In this document: positions 50,960 through 63,526 of the stretch, piece after piece | Position numbering within the stretch: position 1 is the stretch's first letter | Layout: the number at the start of each line of letters is the position of its first letter | The notes under the pieces: model-generated | What the model saw: only the letters and a program-made list of their open reading frames with translations | Database searches by the model: none | Told to the model about the DNA's origin: nothing | Origin: Lathyrus oleraceus | Taxonomy: Eukaryota > Streptophyta > Magnoliopsida > Fabales > Fabaceae | Length of the DNA: 64,000 bases | Direction: 5' to 3' | NCBI RefSeq assembly: GCF_024323335.1 | Contig: NC_066580.1 | Coordinates: forward strand, 439,214,351-439,278,350 | Made by a program: the position numbers and the translations under genes

Positions 50960-52090
50960 ACGATGTGAATTGTGAATTAAAAAGTTTTTGAAAGTATAAA
51001 GACAAAAATATATTTGAAATTCAATTTTTAATAAGAACGTAGATGAAGAAGAAGATGACAAATAATCAATAAATAAAATAAAAGAGATTAGGAATAAAAG
51101 AAAGCACACGCCAGAATTATCATGGTTCGGCCTAAAATCACAAATTCTACCTTGATATTTTCCAATATCAACTACGATTTTAACATAGGTTCAGTTCGCA
51201 TCCCTTACACCAAAATTTTATCACGGATCTATCTTGCAGCTTTTACGCCAATCTTTTATCACAGGTTCAACTTACAATATTTATATCTTACAATGTTTAA
51301 AAAGAAAAGTCACTCTTGATTTTACAATAATATCAAAATAACAGTGGTGGTTACACAATATTTTATATAGTGATTTCTTTCTGAACACTAAAGTATATAT
51401 CTAAAGTGTATGAAAATTATAAAATAGAGTGAGAGAAGAAGAAAATAATTTTGCAAGTTTTTCATATTGTTAGTGTGTTTTCAAATGTGTATCAGACCCC
51501 TTTATATAGTAGAAAGATTCACATAAAAAGGAACAATGAAAAAAATTCAAAATTTCTCCATAATCGATTGTGCTAAAGACTTTTAAGAAAAAGTTGCTCA
51601 GATTCGTACCATCATCGATTATTCATATTTTATAATTGATTACTCAATGAGACACGACTCATAATTGATTATACAACAAGCATCATCAATTAAAAGCATA
51701 AATGCACTTCATAATCGATTATATACATGTCCAGAATCGATTGTGCAAGTTTAAAAGTTATTTTTAATATTCCAAAGAAGTTTTCTAAAATGGTTTTTGA
51801 AATGGGATGTTTGGAAAATAATTTTTGTAATGTATATATTTTAGCATTAAAGAGCTACACACTATTTTATAACACAACCCTAATAAAATAAAATCACTTA
51901 AACTTCGAATCAACAACGTGCTTTCAAGTTCAGGTCCATTCCTTTGATGATGTATAATATTTGATCTTGTTCAGTCAATCACCATAAATTTCATGTCATG
52001 CTTTTTTATTTGGATTCATTCTTTGATGATATTCAGAATATACGATCTTGTCGAGTCTATCATCAAAATATGTTTAAACGTAGAACCACA
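50960..52090 (-). mobile_element. Copia-type LTR fragment, minus orientation
   Basis: Non-coding block starting with AAAGCACACGCCAGAATTAT and ATGGTTCGGC words seen in legume copia LTRs. It has a TATA box on the minus strand (TATATAAAGG, plus 51502-51511) and several ATAATCGATTAT-type words (51560-51740). Its orientation is opposite to copia D, so it is probably a separate remnant. Boundaries are approximate. Confidence 0.4.
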
Positions 52091-53068
52091 AAACGGGACA
52101 AATATTGTAACATGTTTAGAAATTGAAATTGTAACCTTTGATTATTTTTAAATTGAGGAGTGTCAAAGTTGTAATCCTAGAACAAATCAAATTACTTAGA
52201 GTAGCTAGACTAACAAACTTTTTTTTGTTAAGAGTTAGTTAGCATTTAAATAACTTTTGTGAAGGTAGTTACTTGTTTACTTGCTAAACCAATTAGAAGG
52301 TGATCCCTTTCATGCATTTGCTACTCACTAATTCAATACACAATTACCATAATCCTTCTCTCTCTTTCACTAGTTGCTTGAACTATAAGGCAACTAGTTA
52401 CATTAGTTTTAATCCAACAATTAAATCTTCTTAAACTTTGAAATAATATTAAATCGATCCCTAAATTTTGAAATAATTTATACGCAGCCCCTAAATCAAG
52501 GACCAAATTACAAATAATTTAACATTTTAAAGATCCAACTAAAAACTTTTTAATTTAAGGGTCCAATAGTAAATTAATAAGAAATTCATACTCCAAATGT
52601 CACATTTAAAAATCCTCAAATATTTGAGAAACTACTTAGTAATTAAACCAAAAAAACATAAGACTAATAAAAGCACATTGTTTGACTTGAAATCACCATG
52701 CAAAGGTTTCAATTATGTGTGTCATGTGTGGTGTAATACAAAAAAATTCTCCACCATTTTCGAGTTTCTGTTAAGTGACCAAGTCACATTCACAAACCCT
52801 CCAACATTTCTTATCCTCTCCCCAAATATAGCAAGTGTGAGTGAGAGAAAGAAATTATTAATTTTCCAAAAAAAGAAAGAAAATCAGTGGAACCTTGTAC
52901 CGAAGTTTTCTCCTGAATCACATAATGCAAACACCTTGTTCATAATGCTTGTGCACCAAGCAACACCACATGCACGTGTTCATAACTTGGAAGAAACCAA
53001 ATATTGAGTTTAACAAAATATCTGTGTGAATTTTCAATCCATTTTTTTGGTTTTGTCAACCAAAAATC
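52091..53068 (+). promoter_or_regulatory. Upstream region of the beta-galactosidase gene
   Basis: About 1 kb without a gene. At 52440-52580 there is a small AT-rich repeat built from CCCTAAATTTTGAAATAATT-like words. A TATA-like CCAAATATAGC lies at about 52822. The 5' untranslated leader probably includes the AT-rich stretch just before ATG 53069. No other regulatory site is certain. Confidence 0.4.
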
Positions 53069-56000
53069 ATGATGTTGACTAAGAGCAGATTAGGCCTTTT
53101 GGTAACCACTTTTGTTGCAGTGTTGTTAACTCTTTCAGAAGTTGTCCATTGTGTAGAAAAGGGTGTGACTTATGATGATAGGTCACTCATCATCAATGGT
53201 CAAAGGATGCTTCTTTTCTCTGGATCGGTTCATTATCCGCGTAGTCCTCCTGAGGTACACATGAATTTTTGTCAACAACGTGTTTGTATTTATGTTTGAA
53301 TGAACAACTTATTTAAGTGCGTATGCAATAAGCACTTATCTGTAAGTGCTTATTAACATTGTTGGTTATCAAAGTCTTAGATTTATCATTTGCTTCATTT
53401 TATACATTGATCTCTTTTGGTTAGATGTGGCCAGACATTTTGAAGAAAGCCAAACAAGGAGGGCTCAATGTGATTCAAACTTATGTTTTTTGGAACATTC
53501 ATGAACCTGTGCAAGGCCAAGTAATGTCTGCATATGTTTTAAGACCAAATTTAAGTATATATTTTAATAAACTGTTGCTAAACTTTTTGTGTTTGTTATT
53601 ATGTACAGTTCAATTTTGAAGGAAATTATGATTTAATAAAATTTATTAAGATGATTGGGAATCATGGTCTGTATGTAACACTTAGAGTTGGACCATTCAT
53701 TGAAGCAGAATGGAATTATGGGTAAGACAGTATTCTTTGTTGATTCAAATTTCTATCTAAATATTAGCGACGGTTGAGTCAATTGGTGAAACGCGGTTAC
53801 ATGCATGGATCTTTGCTAAATCTTGTTTTATTCGTAACTTTTTCAGAGGATTACCAATATGGCTAAGAGAAGTTCCAAACATTGTATTCAGATCAGATAA
53901 TCCATCTTTCATGGTGATTGTTCTACCTCATGATCACATATCAGTTTCACAATCTCTTACTCAAAAAGCATTAGTGCCATTTTGATGCTATTTGTATATA
54001 CATATGCAGAACCATATGCAAAGATTCACCCAAATGATCATAAAGAAGATGAGGGATGAGCGGCTTTTTTCATCTCAAGGAGGTCCAATTATTCTGTCAC
54101 AGGTTAACAATTGAAGATTAAAAAGCAGTTTAAGAAAAGTATGTGAAAGTCATTTATATCTTTGTTGACTGCATAAGATTTACTTTTTCATCATTGTTGA
54201 TTTGTCAGATTGAAAATGAATACACATCTGTTCAACAGGCATACAAAGAAAACGGCACTCGGTATATTCAATGGGCAGGAAACATGGCTATAGGACTAGA
54301 TACTGGAGTTCCATGGATCATGTGCAAGCAACTGAATGCACCAGAACCAGTGGTAGGTTCATTCAATTTCTCTTGGAATTTTTTTTTTCTTTCATTTTCT
54401 TGTCGATGAAAATTGATAGAAAGAGCACAATAAGTATGCAGATAAATACTTGCAATGGAAGGTACTGTGGAGATACTTTTACTGGCCCTAATACTCCAAA
54501 TAAACCTACTTTATGGACTGAGAATTGGACAGCACAGTAAGTGTTCTAATCTTTTCATCACACCAAAATGGTATATCAGTGCATGTTTGGGTGCATAAAT
54601 ATGATTATGGTTTGTCAGGTTACTTTGTATTAGAATTGATTTCGTCAATTTAATTAGACGTTATAAAAAAAAATAATGTTTGAAATCGTGTTTGGTAAAA
54701 TGGTCATCTAAACATACACTTACGACATTTCAGATACCGAACATTTGGAGACCCGCCATCTATAAGATCAGCCGAGGACATTGCATTTGCCGTTACTCGT
54801 TTCTTCTCAAAGAAAGGCACGCTTACTAACTATTACATGGTAAACAGCATGGATTTCCAAGCTTTGGTGTTAAACTTTGTACAAAAAAACCGAGTTACAT
54901 CACTCTAATGACATGATATATGTTTTGAAGTATTATGGTGGAACAAATTTTGGAAGAACATCATCTTCTTTTGTGACAACTCAGTACTATGATGAAGCTC
55001 CTATTGACGAATATGGTTAGGCACGTTGGGCTTGACCCTTTTTGAAAACTATAGTACACCATTCAATTTTCTTGATGTCCAGCCTTATACCCTTTTGTTT
55101 GTGATATTCTTAGGACTGCCAAGGGATCCGAAATATGGTCACCTTAGAGACTTGCATTCTGCTTTAAAACTTTGCCAGAAAGATTTACTATGGGGAACTC
55201 CATCACTGCAAAAGTTGGGTAAAGATTTAGAGGTAGAGAAATAATAGTTTCACTGATATTTATATGGGTAAATACGCTCGAATAAGTCAATCCAAACTAG
55301 GATAGTGTTCATATTCATACGCTACAATGTTTTTGTTTGCAGGGTATAACTTTTGAAGGGAAAGGAGGTGTTGAATGTGCTGCTTTCTTATCCAACAACG
55401 ACACCAGTTTGGCAGCAACTGTGGAATTCAGAGGGGCTAAGTATCTCATTCCTCCACGTTCTATAAGCATACTTCCTGACTGCAAAACAGTTGTATACAA
55501 TACAAAAATGGTAGTTTAGAAATTCTCAATCTAATATTTTTTTCCTTTCAGTTCTGTGTCAAAAACTAATGTTTAGTTAGTTAATTTCATTGCAATGTTT
55601 CTTCACATAGATTGTTTCACAATTCAGTGAAAGGAACTACAAAAAATCAATGTTTGCTAATAAACTTCAATGGACAATGTTTAAAGAGATGATTCCTACT
55701 CCTGATGCTTCTCAAATTAAAACAATGGAGCCTTCAGAGCACTTCAGCACAACCAAGGATAACAGTGACTATCTCTGGTTTATGACAGGGTAAAATGGCT
55801 TTTTAATCCTTACCATTACCACAGTATCAACATGTTTTAAGTCTGCTGGTGTTGTCTTTTCCTCAGTATAAAAGTGGATCAAGATGACTTACCCTTGAAT
55901 AAAACTATAAGTCCGATTCTCGAAGTCGCGTCTCTCGGTCATCTTTTGCATGCATTTGTCAATGGTGAATATATAGGTAATGTTCTCTCTGATCATAATA

Positions 56001-57848
56001 TTTTCATCACAATATTTGTCAATGATGAACATATAAGGTGCTTCTAATTGTGCATTTGATTAATCTCTCAAATTTGCAACAAAAAAAAAAAGGATCTGCA
56101 AATGGAAACAACATAGCAAAGAGTTTTAACTTCAAAAAAGAAATATCCTTGAAGCTAGGAGATAATTTCATATCAATCTTGGGTGCAACTGTTGGATTCC
56201 CTGTAATGATATCAAAACTTATACTTTACTATTTCATTAGTCAGTCTATTTTCTCAAGCAGCATATTTATAAATGTGTTTTTTTTCAATCAATTTAGGAT
56301 AGTGGATCTTACTTGGAACACAGGCTCGCCGGGGTCCGTGCAGTGCGGCTGCTTGGCCTTAACAGTGGTACCCGTGAACTGACATACAACGGATGGTGGC
56401 ATAAGGTAAGACGGAAACATTGTTATCAACCGTGGATCGCAAAAAATATTTTTAAAAAAATAGTCGTTTATTTAAATTCCACTGCGCAGCAATGTTATAG
56501 TTTAGCTGTTATTTGACAATATTTTGTATTGAACAGTGTATTATGGAACAATAGCGATTTTTTCAAATTTCGCTATGATGTAACACTATAGTTGTTATTT
56601 AACAACACTGGTATGAGAGCATCACATATATAATGACTATGTATTTAACTTATGACTATGCTGCAGGTAGGTTTAGATGGTGAAAAACTCAACATTTTCA
56701 CAGAGCAAGATTCCCACAAGTTTGAATGGGCCAAAGTTAACAAGGGACCATCTCCTGCTTTAACATGGTACAAGGTACTTCTGTTTCTTAAAACATTTAC
56801 ACAACAACATGGCAAGTAGGTTTTGAAAGTGAATGGGTGTGTAAAGAGCAAAATATCCAATACTTTCTTTCAATAATAATTACATATTTTCATCAATGAC
56901 AGACCAACTTTGATGCTCCAGAAGGAAATAATCCTGTTGCCATTCAAATGGAAACTATGTCCAAAGGAATGGTTTGGGTGAATGGGAAAAGTATTGGCCG
57001 ATACTGGTCATCTTTCCTTTCTCCTCTAGGAAAGCCTTCTCAGCCAGTGTAAGTAGTGTGCATGCTTTGATTGCATTCGAATCTTGGCTAGAACGATTCT
57101 TAGTCAGACTTTACTTACTTTTTTCCTGAACTGCGAATTAACATAGTTTAATTTCCCGGAAAACGGGAGGGTTGAGATGAATTAGTAAAAAAATTATCTA
57201 AAACCTTGCTTCCATGTTTTGTTTTGACAGGTATCACATTCCAAGGGCGTTCTTGCAGCCGAAGAAGAATCTTCTGGTTTTATTGGAAGAAATGGGAGGG
57301 AACATAGATGGTATACAGATCCTAACTGTTAATAGAGATACAATTTGCAGCACAATAGGGGAAGATTATCCTCCAAATGTAGGGACATGGAGCAGAGAAA
57401 ATGGTGTGATAAAGAGCATTGTGGAAACTCCAAAACCAACAGCACACTTGGTGTGTTCGGACAACAAAACAATTACTGAAGTGAATTTTGCAAGTTATGG
57501 TGATCCAACGGGAAGCTGTGGACATTTCCTTCTTGGAAAATGCAACGCACCAAATAGCCAAAACATTGTGGAACAGGTTAACACCGATTTTATTTCATTC
57601 TTTTGTTTTTCTTCTTACACATAGGTATGCTGCTATATTATATGTCTGTTCCTACATGTAACCGTTTTATTCTCATTGAACAGTACTGTTTGGGAAAGAC
57701 AGAGTGTACAGTGCCTGTAGACAAGAATATTTTTGATAAGGATGGAAACACTTGTCCTGGAATTCCAAAGACTCTATCCATTCAAGTGCACTGTGGTCAT
57801 AAGAATGTGAGATCACATATGAGAGGCATGTTAGAGTCTAACCTGTGA
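53069..57848 (+). CDS. BGAL: Secreted beta-galactosidase (GH35) with SUEL lectin domain
   Basis: Releases terminal beta-galactose from cell-wall galactans and glycoproteins in the apoplast. Nineteen exons join in frame (all GT-AG): 53069-53254, 53425-53520, 53609-53721, 53847-53913, 54010-54102, 54209-54352, 54442-54536, 54734-54839, 54931-55015, 55114-55232, 55343-55510, 55611-55789, 55867-55976, 56093-56202, 56298-56405, 56667-56774, 56903-57048, 57231-57576 and 57684-57848, giving 847 aa, a normal length. Residues 1 to about 28 form a hydrophobic signal peptide. The GH35 signature [13 protein letters not shown] (178-190) holds the acid/base Glu189; WTENW (258-262) holds nucleophile Glu260. 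[18 protein letters not shown] is the family's N-terminal block. Residues of about 750-840 form a galactose-binding SUEL lectin domain with its cysteines. It resembles the plant BGAL subgroup with this lectin tail. Nothing is broken. Confidence 0.96.
56418..56610. mobile_element. MITE-like repeat in BGAL intron 15
   Basis: About 190 bp with loosely inverted ends (CATTGTTATCAA and TTAACAACACTG) and inner words GCTGTTATTTGACAATATTTT and TATAGTTGTTATTTAACAAC, shared with the repeat in the dehydroquinate synthase intron. A hAT-type origin fits the CAGTGTTGT end, but no target duplication is visible. Confidence 0.5.
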
Positions 57849-58308
57849 ATGTGAACAGACATCATACTGTGGCAACTGCTGTCATTTTAGGCATTTTAGA
57901 CTGTATTTTTGGCACTTCGTAGATGTTTATTAATATGAGTAGGCTTTAATTGGATTTGTTAATACCACATTTTGTATTTTTAACATGTAATTTTTTGGTT
58001 CATCAGGAAATAGATAAGATTTAGAATCACAAGAATCGTGTAGTTCTTCATGCCATCGAATTCTCTAAACTGTTACTTTAGAACAAGAGATTAGTTTAGG
58101 TTAATGACTTAACCATTTATTGATCATGGCTCAACTTATAACAATACAACTTTGTAATACTCTCTTGCCTATATAATTGGGACCATGGGTGGCATCCCAA
58201 GTACACTGGAAAATTACAGGTGAGGTTATCACAACATACAAACATTCATCACTATAAATTACAAAGAATTACAAGCATTCACTACAAAAGAAACATCGAG
58301 CCGGAAGA

Positions 58309-61300
58309 TCAAGATTTACAGAACGCATGAAGTGTGTCATCTAGAGCCTTCCTGTCATAATCCCCTGTGAAAACGCAACTTCCTAGAGAACCCTTTAGAA
58401 GGATAAGTCTCAGCAGTCCATCTGCTACCTTCTTATCAACCTGATAATACCAATATAAATGAAGGTTTAGTCACAGGAAAAGCAAATTGAGCATTAGTAA
58501 TAGTATTGAAACTGAAGTATCATCCCTTACCGCCATTACAGATTTAAACATGTCCACAGTCACAATTTCGGGAGGCACAATAGGTAACTTAGCCTGTTTC
58601 AAAATGTCATTGACTCGCTTCACAATAGAATCATCAATCCATCCTAGGCGATATGACATGTCAACAGCCATTACCTGTGTACATTGGCATACAGTTTCCC
58701 TCAGAATTGAAACAAATGTCAGTATAGTTCTTGGTTTTATTGTAAAAATATATATATTTATACCGTGCCAGCAGCAACGGCCTCTCCATGAAGCCACTTC
58801 CCATAGCCAACGCTAGTTTCTATTGCCTAAAAAGGGTGCCATGACAAAGAGCATTAAAATCAGAGAAGGAAATTTACTGATAAGGATAACGCAGAAACAA
58901 ATTTTTGTGATTATTTTGATGAAAATAACTTGCACCGCAAATCAAGGCGTATTCTTAGATTTTTCATCAATATATTTTTTAAACCGAAGTGGTCTAGGAA
59001 ATTATGAGATCGGAAAGATTCATGAAGTCTTTAGAATAAGTCAAAGCAATATAATATGAAATGCGGCTTGAGTGATTAATTAATCAAAACAGTAATAAAT
59101 AACTAAAAGTTATTCTTAACATTCTCTTTATTCAATCTTCTGTAGAAACTTAAATTCCACATTTCAGTTAAATTGATTTATTGATTTCAATAAGGTAAAA
59201 ATAAGATTGTACACGAAGTACTAAATTTTTCTCAAATAATTCATATCTTCCACGTATACACAAATTCTTTTTCATTATATTGACAATTTTATACTTGATA
59301 ATGATGACTTAGAAATTTATAACCTAAGTTATAAAGATTTCATACATCAAGAAAACCAAGGATGGTCTTCACAGCAAATATTTCAAAGTTTTGCATCTGA
59401 AAATAATACAATAAACAGTAAAAGATACTCACATGGCCAAATGTATGACCCAAGTTCAATGTTGCTCTGATTCCACCTTCTCTCTCATCCAAGGACACAA
59501 CCTCTGCCTTGTTTTCACACGACCGCTTTATAGCATATGCCAGGGCATTAGGATCTCTGCAGTCGATAACAATAATTTGTAAAAACTGGAAGAGTAGAAG
59601 AGAATTAAAAAAAAAAACTGCACAACATTAAGATGAAAAATGACAGACGGACAAGAAATGTAACACTAATGTGTAATGATGTCCAAATACTACAAAAAAG
59701 GTATTGTGTTTGCAACTTTGCATCCGATACTAAATAATACACCTATATTTATACTTCTAATGCATCTTATTTTTTTGGATATCCGTCACACTCAAAGCAA
59801 TGTTGTCAATCACCAATAGCAAAATGCTAAAATTCAGCTACACAATAGTGCTATAGCGCCACTATAGCAGCTATTTGACAACATTTTGAACTAAATAGCA
59901 TATCGCGGAAAACTAGCAGTTTGTCCAAATTCAGCTATGCTATAGAGATATAGCATCACTATCGCTGCTATTTAACAACACTGCCACAAAGTACTTCTCA
60001 ACCTTAATTATTACATAGGGACTTCAGAGAGAAAGCACCCATGGAAATTGAGCTATGACATATACTAATACCTAGATAATTTATATAGGGACTAGAGAGA
60101 GGAAGCACGCATGGACTTGAGACAGGACGATGATATCTAGACAACTTTAATCCTAACATACAATAAATATGCAAGTTTCATTTAATATATGTAGTCATAC
60201 GCGTACCCCTATTTTAATTTTGTTTTAGAAAACTAAACTAGCGATATATAGTATCGAATTAGACACTCATATTTGTACATGCAACATAGTTAACAGGTAA
60301 CGAAAAGTCAAAAAGTTCAAGCTAGAGATGTGTTTTTCCCAGCCAAAGTATATTTCCTAGAAGACCTTCTTTTATGAACTATGAAACGTTACACCAATTA
60401 TTACAAACTTCACAAGGGAAGTGGAAGAAGTTAGTAGCAAGAATGAAAGCTTATTACACTACTTAAATTAAGGTTTTACCTAGCCATCAAAGCCTGCATA
60501 TTTTTCTCTTGCCACTCAAAAAATTCTGCATCCCTAATGAGCCCATACTTTATAACCTCTGCAAATCCTGATGCTAGTTCCCTCTCTGGTAATGTATTTA
60601 ATGTGTCCGTGTCTATAAGCACACATTGAGGTTGGTAAAAAGCACCGATCAGATTCTTCCCAAGGGGATGATTTATCCCAGTTTTGCCACCAACTGAAGA
60701 ATCAACCTAAGAACATAATATACAATCCAATGAATACAGAAAAGGGATAATGTAGGTACCATAAACTATAAACATCAACATAACACAACATCATAAACCT
60801 CATCAACATACATCATGAAAAGATATTTAAAAAGAGCATCATAAGACCTGTGCCATAACAGTGGTTGGAATCTGAATAAAATTAACACCCCTTAGGAACG
60901 CAGCGGCAGCAAAGCCACACATGTCACCAATCACACCACCTCCAAGAGCAACAAAAGTACACCGCCGGTCCAATCGAGACTCAATGGCCTTGTCAAACAC
61001 TTTCATAAGAGTATCCTATTAAATCAAACAAGCAATCAACTTTCACACACCGTTACCCAAAGTATCAACAAACACAAAAATCAATTCAAACACTAAAAAA
61101 ACACCCACCATGTCCTTGTACTGCTCACCATCAGGTAAAATGACACTTTCAACAGAAACATTTGGGTTTCCACTTGTTAAAGCCTCAACAACCTTGTCTA
61201 GATACAAAGGTGCAACTGTAGTGTTAGTGACAATAAGGACCTTCTTTCCATGGACATGCCTATTGTTACAAAACAGCAAAATTAAGTTTTTGGTTCCACT

Positions 61301-61723
61301 GTTATTACTAGTACTAACCACCAATTAGGTTAAAACTGCAAGATTAAAATTTGGTAATAACTGTAAAAATTTGATTTTTTTAGCCCCATTTCATTAGAAT
61401 TGGTATTACCTCTGGAGAAGCTCGGGTTTATTGAGCAAACCGGATCCGATATAAATGGGGTAGCTCCGATCACCCAAATCAACGTTGACAGTGGTGGGAG
61501 TTCCGGGTTGGGTTTTTGCTGAAAAGGGGTCCATGAGTTGAGATGAATTAGCGCATATAGGTGACCTAAGAGGTGTAGAAAGAGATGAAATTTTTGGGAA
61601 ATGGTTGGTGGGGTGGGAGAATAAGGAGTGGGGGTGAAGAAAGTTAGGATTTTGAAGAGAGGAGAGGTGAATTGGTTGTTTGAGGGATGGGGATAGAGAT
61701 AATTGGGTGGATGTGGAAGCCAT
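58309..61723 (-). CDS. DHQS: 3-dehydroquinate synthase, plastid
   Basis: Second enzyme of the shikimate pathway: converts DAHP to 3-dehydroquinate using NAD and a divalent metal, in plastids. Eight exons join in frame (GT-AG): 61723-61410, 61259-61109, 61015-60848, 60706-60480, 59556-59433, 58826-58764, 58674-58531 and 58440-58309, giving 440 aa, as expected for plants. Residues 1 to about 70 are Ser/Pro/Leu-rich and low in acidic residues, a chloroplast transit peptide. Motifs: LPDGEQYK, the NAD-binding GGGVIGD (180-186), [12 protein letters not shown] (212-223), LDEREGG, the metal-binding NLGHTFGH (321-328) and HGEAVAAG (341-348). All are intact. The gene converges with the beta-galactosidase gene. 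Intron 4 (59557-60479, 923 bp) is the longest and holds a MITE-like repeat. Confidence 0.97.
59805..59993. mobile_element. MITE-like repeat in DHQS intron 4
   Basis: About 190 bp with ends CAATGTTGTCAA and TTTAACAACACTG and inner copies of ACTATAGCAGCTATTTGACA and CTATCGCTGCTATTTAACAA. It belongs to the same family as the repeat in BGAL intron 15 (56418-56610). No transposase is encoded. Confidence 0.55.
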
Positions 61724-62970
61724 TGGAATTGGAAATGGAAGGAAATGGGAGGAATGAAGGGGAGGGTGAAGTTTGATGGTTGGTGAGTGAATGCAATTGC
61801 AACAACATGGTGGTTTTTGTTGAACAAGTAGGTGATGAATATGGTGACTAGGATGTGGAGTTAGGTGAAGATTTTGTTTTTTAATGTTGTAAAATTACTT
61901 TAAGATTTCTTTGACTAATTGAATGTGGTGGAATGATGATGTGGCATTATATGGAATATGGTAAAAATTTATGTGCAGATTACTTAAAAGAGAAAATGGA
62001 TTCTGTAAATTTATTTTATACTATCAATGGTGATCATATATTCCGTCAAATCAGATTAAAAAATTTAAAATACTAGTTTGATATGGCGAAATAATATATT
62101 TTTATTGGATTTTACACTGTCACTGGATCACCATTAAACCCTATTTAAAATTGGATGAAACATTAATAAAATAAAAATACTCGGTTAAATATACTTTAGC
62201 ATTTGTGATATGAGCACATTTTGATTGACCTCGTGTAATTTTTTTTAATCACCCCTTATAATTGTTTAATTCTGTTTTTTTTTTCTTCGTTGACGTGTCA
62301 ATTATATGATCTTCAAATTTGTTAAGGATTTAATTGAAATACATTAACAGTATAAAAGAATTTTATTTTATTTTTTAATTTTTTATATTTAAAATTTTTT
62401 ATAGGAGGAAATTGAAATTCACTCGCATAGTAGAAGATAATTATAGGAGGTAAATTAAAATTCGCACTCATTAGGAGTAATATATATATTTAACTCATAA
62501 AATATTAATAATTTTTTTTATAATAAAAGACATTTAAAAAAAATCCACATGGATTTAAAAAAAAAATTAAATAAAATGTCGGATAACTTATCAAGCCAGG
62601 AAATATAAAGATTTCATAGTTGTCATATCATCAAATAAGCTAAAGAAACATAATTTAAATATTATAAAGGGATGATCATTTTTTTACAAAAATAAACCGA
62701 AATTTGCTCCTATTACATAGGGTAAAATATCTTCAACACTAAAATATTTAAAGTTAAATTGGAATAGTTAATAAGGAGTAACATGTGTGTAATTATTTAT
62801 AGAGTCTTGCTAACGAGTCCTCTACGCGCATTCTTTAAGGATTTCAAGTAAAGAAAACATTCTATAGTTAACCATTTAAATTTTCAATATATTAAATACA
62901 CACATTTTGAAGAAAACTCACTATTTTAAGGTCTTAAAGAGTGTTAGGACCACTCGTTAACATTTCCCTT
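61724..62970. other. AT-rich region upstream of DHQS
   Basis: Includes the 5' leader and promoter of the minus-strand DHQS gene near 61724-61900. No certain TATA box or other site was identified, and no further gene is supported up to 62970. Confidence 0.4.
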
Positions 62971-62974
62971 ATAA

Positions 62975-63165
62975 ATAAGTAAAAAAAATTCTTTTGAAAT
63001 TTTGGTCTCATATTCAAATTCTATAATTCATTTGGAGTGGTCCCCATTTAAAGATAAAGCAAAATTCTGTATAAACTTGGTCAAACATAAGAATTGATTG
63101 CACATAGCGGGATTCGAATCTGAGATCTTAAGAAGAGCACAATCTTAAGACTCAAACACGCTAAA
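62975..63165 (-). repeat. Possible tRNA-derived SINE remnant
   Basis: On the minus strand AGATTCGAATCCCGC (plus 63108-63122) matches a tRNA B-box. It is followed by about 110 bp of unrelated body ending in a T-rich/AAA tail near 62985, the layout of a plant SINE. The A-box half is weak, so this is tentative. Confidence 0.3.
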
Positions 63166-63167
63166 AC

Positions 63168-63526
63168 ATGAAAATTCTTCCTCAAAATCAATTTTTCCTC
63201 ATTCCTTCTCCCTCATTGGTTGAACTTTCTTCACTTTCTCTCATCCTTTACAAGTATCATTTTTACCTTGAACCCATTTTTCTATTTCTAGTCTTTATTT
63301 TTACCATGGCTCACGTAGACGATCACCGTGTAAGTATGTCTAGTGATTCTAACAGTAGTGGTTCCTCTCCCTTCGTCAAAGCAGAAACCCCTACTAGTTC
63401 TAACTCCAACCTTTCGATTAGTGGTCCTTCTACTACATCTATAATAAATATGTCTGATAATTATTATTATGAAAGATTTTCTAGCAATTCTCTTGATAAG
63501 AAAACTTTTTTTGAAGAGTCTTTTTT
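63168..63526 (+). CDS. Ser-rich ORF truncated by a CACTA-like end
   Basis: An open frame from ATG 63168 (or the internal ATG 63306, MAHVDDHRVSM). The second part is rich in Ser/Thr/Asn (SSDSNSSGSS, TPTSSNSNLS) and ends in YYYERFSSNSLDKKTFFEE. The frame runs into the CACTA-like terminus at 63527 and stops 60 bp later, so whatever was encoded is cut off. The protein family is not recognised. It could be the first exon of a gene or a chance/element ORF. Confidence 0.3.

Noticed and set aside
61330..61827. 165-codon minus-strand ORF overlapping the DHQS first exon
   Set aside because: Different frame from the conserved DHQS exon, composition Pro/His/Phe-rich without homologous motifs; a shadow of the transit-peptide exon.
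63105..63165. Functional tRNA gene on the minus strand
   Set aside because: A B-box-like word is present but no A-box, cloverleaf or acceptor stem could be built; at best it is a SINE remnant.
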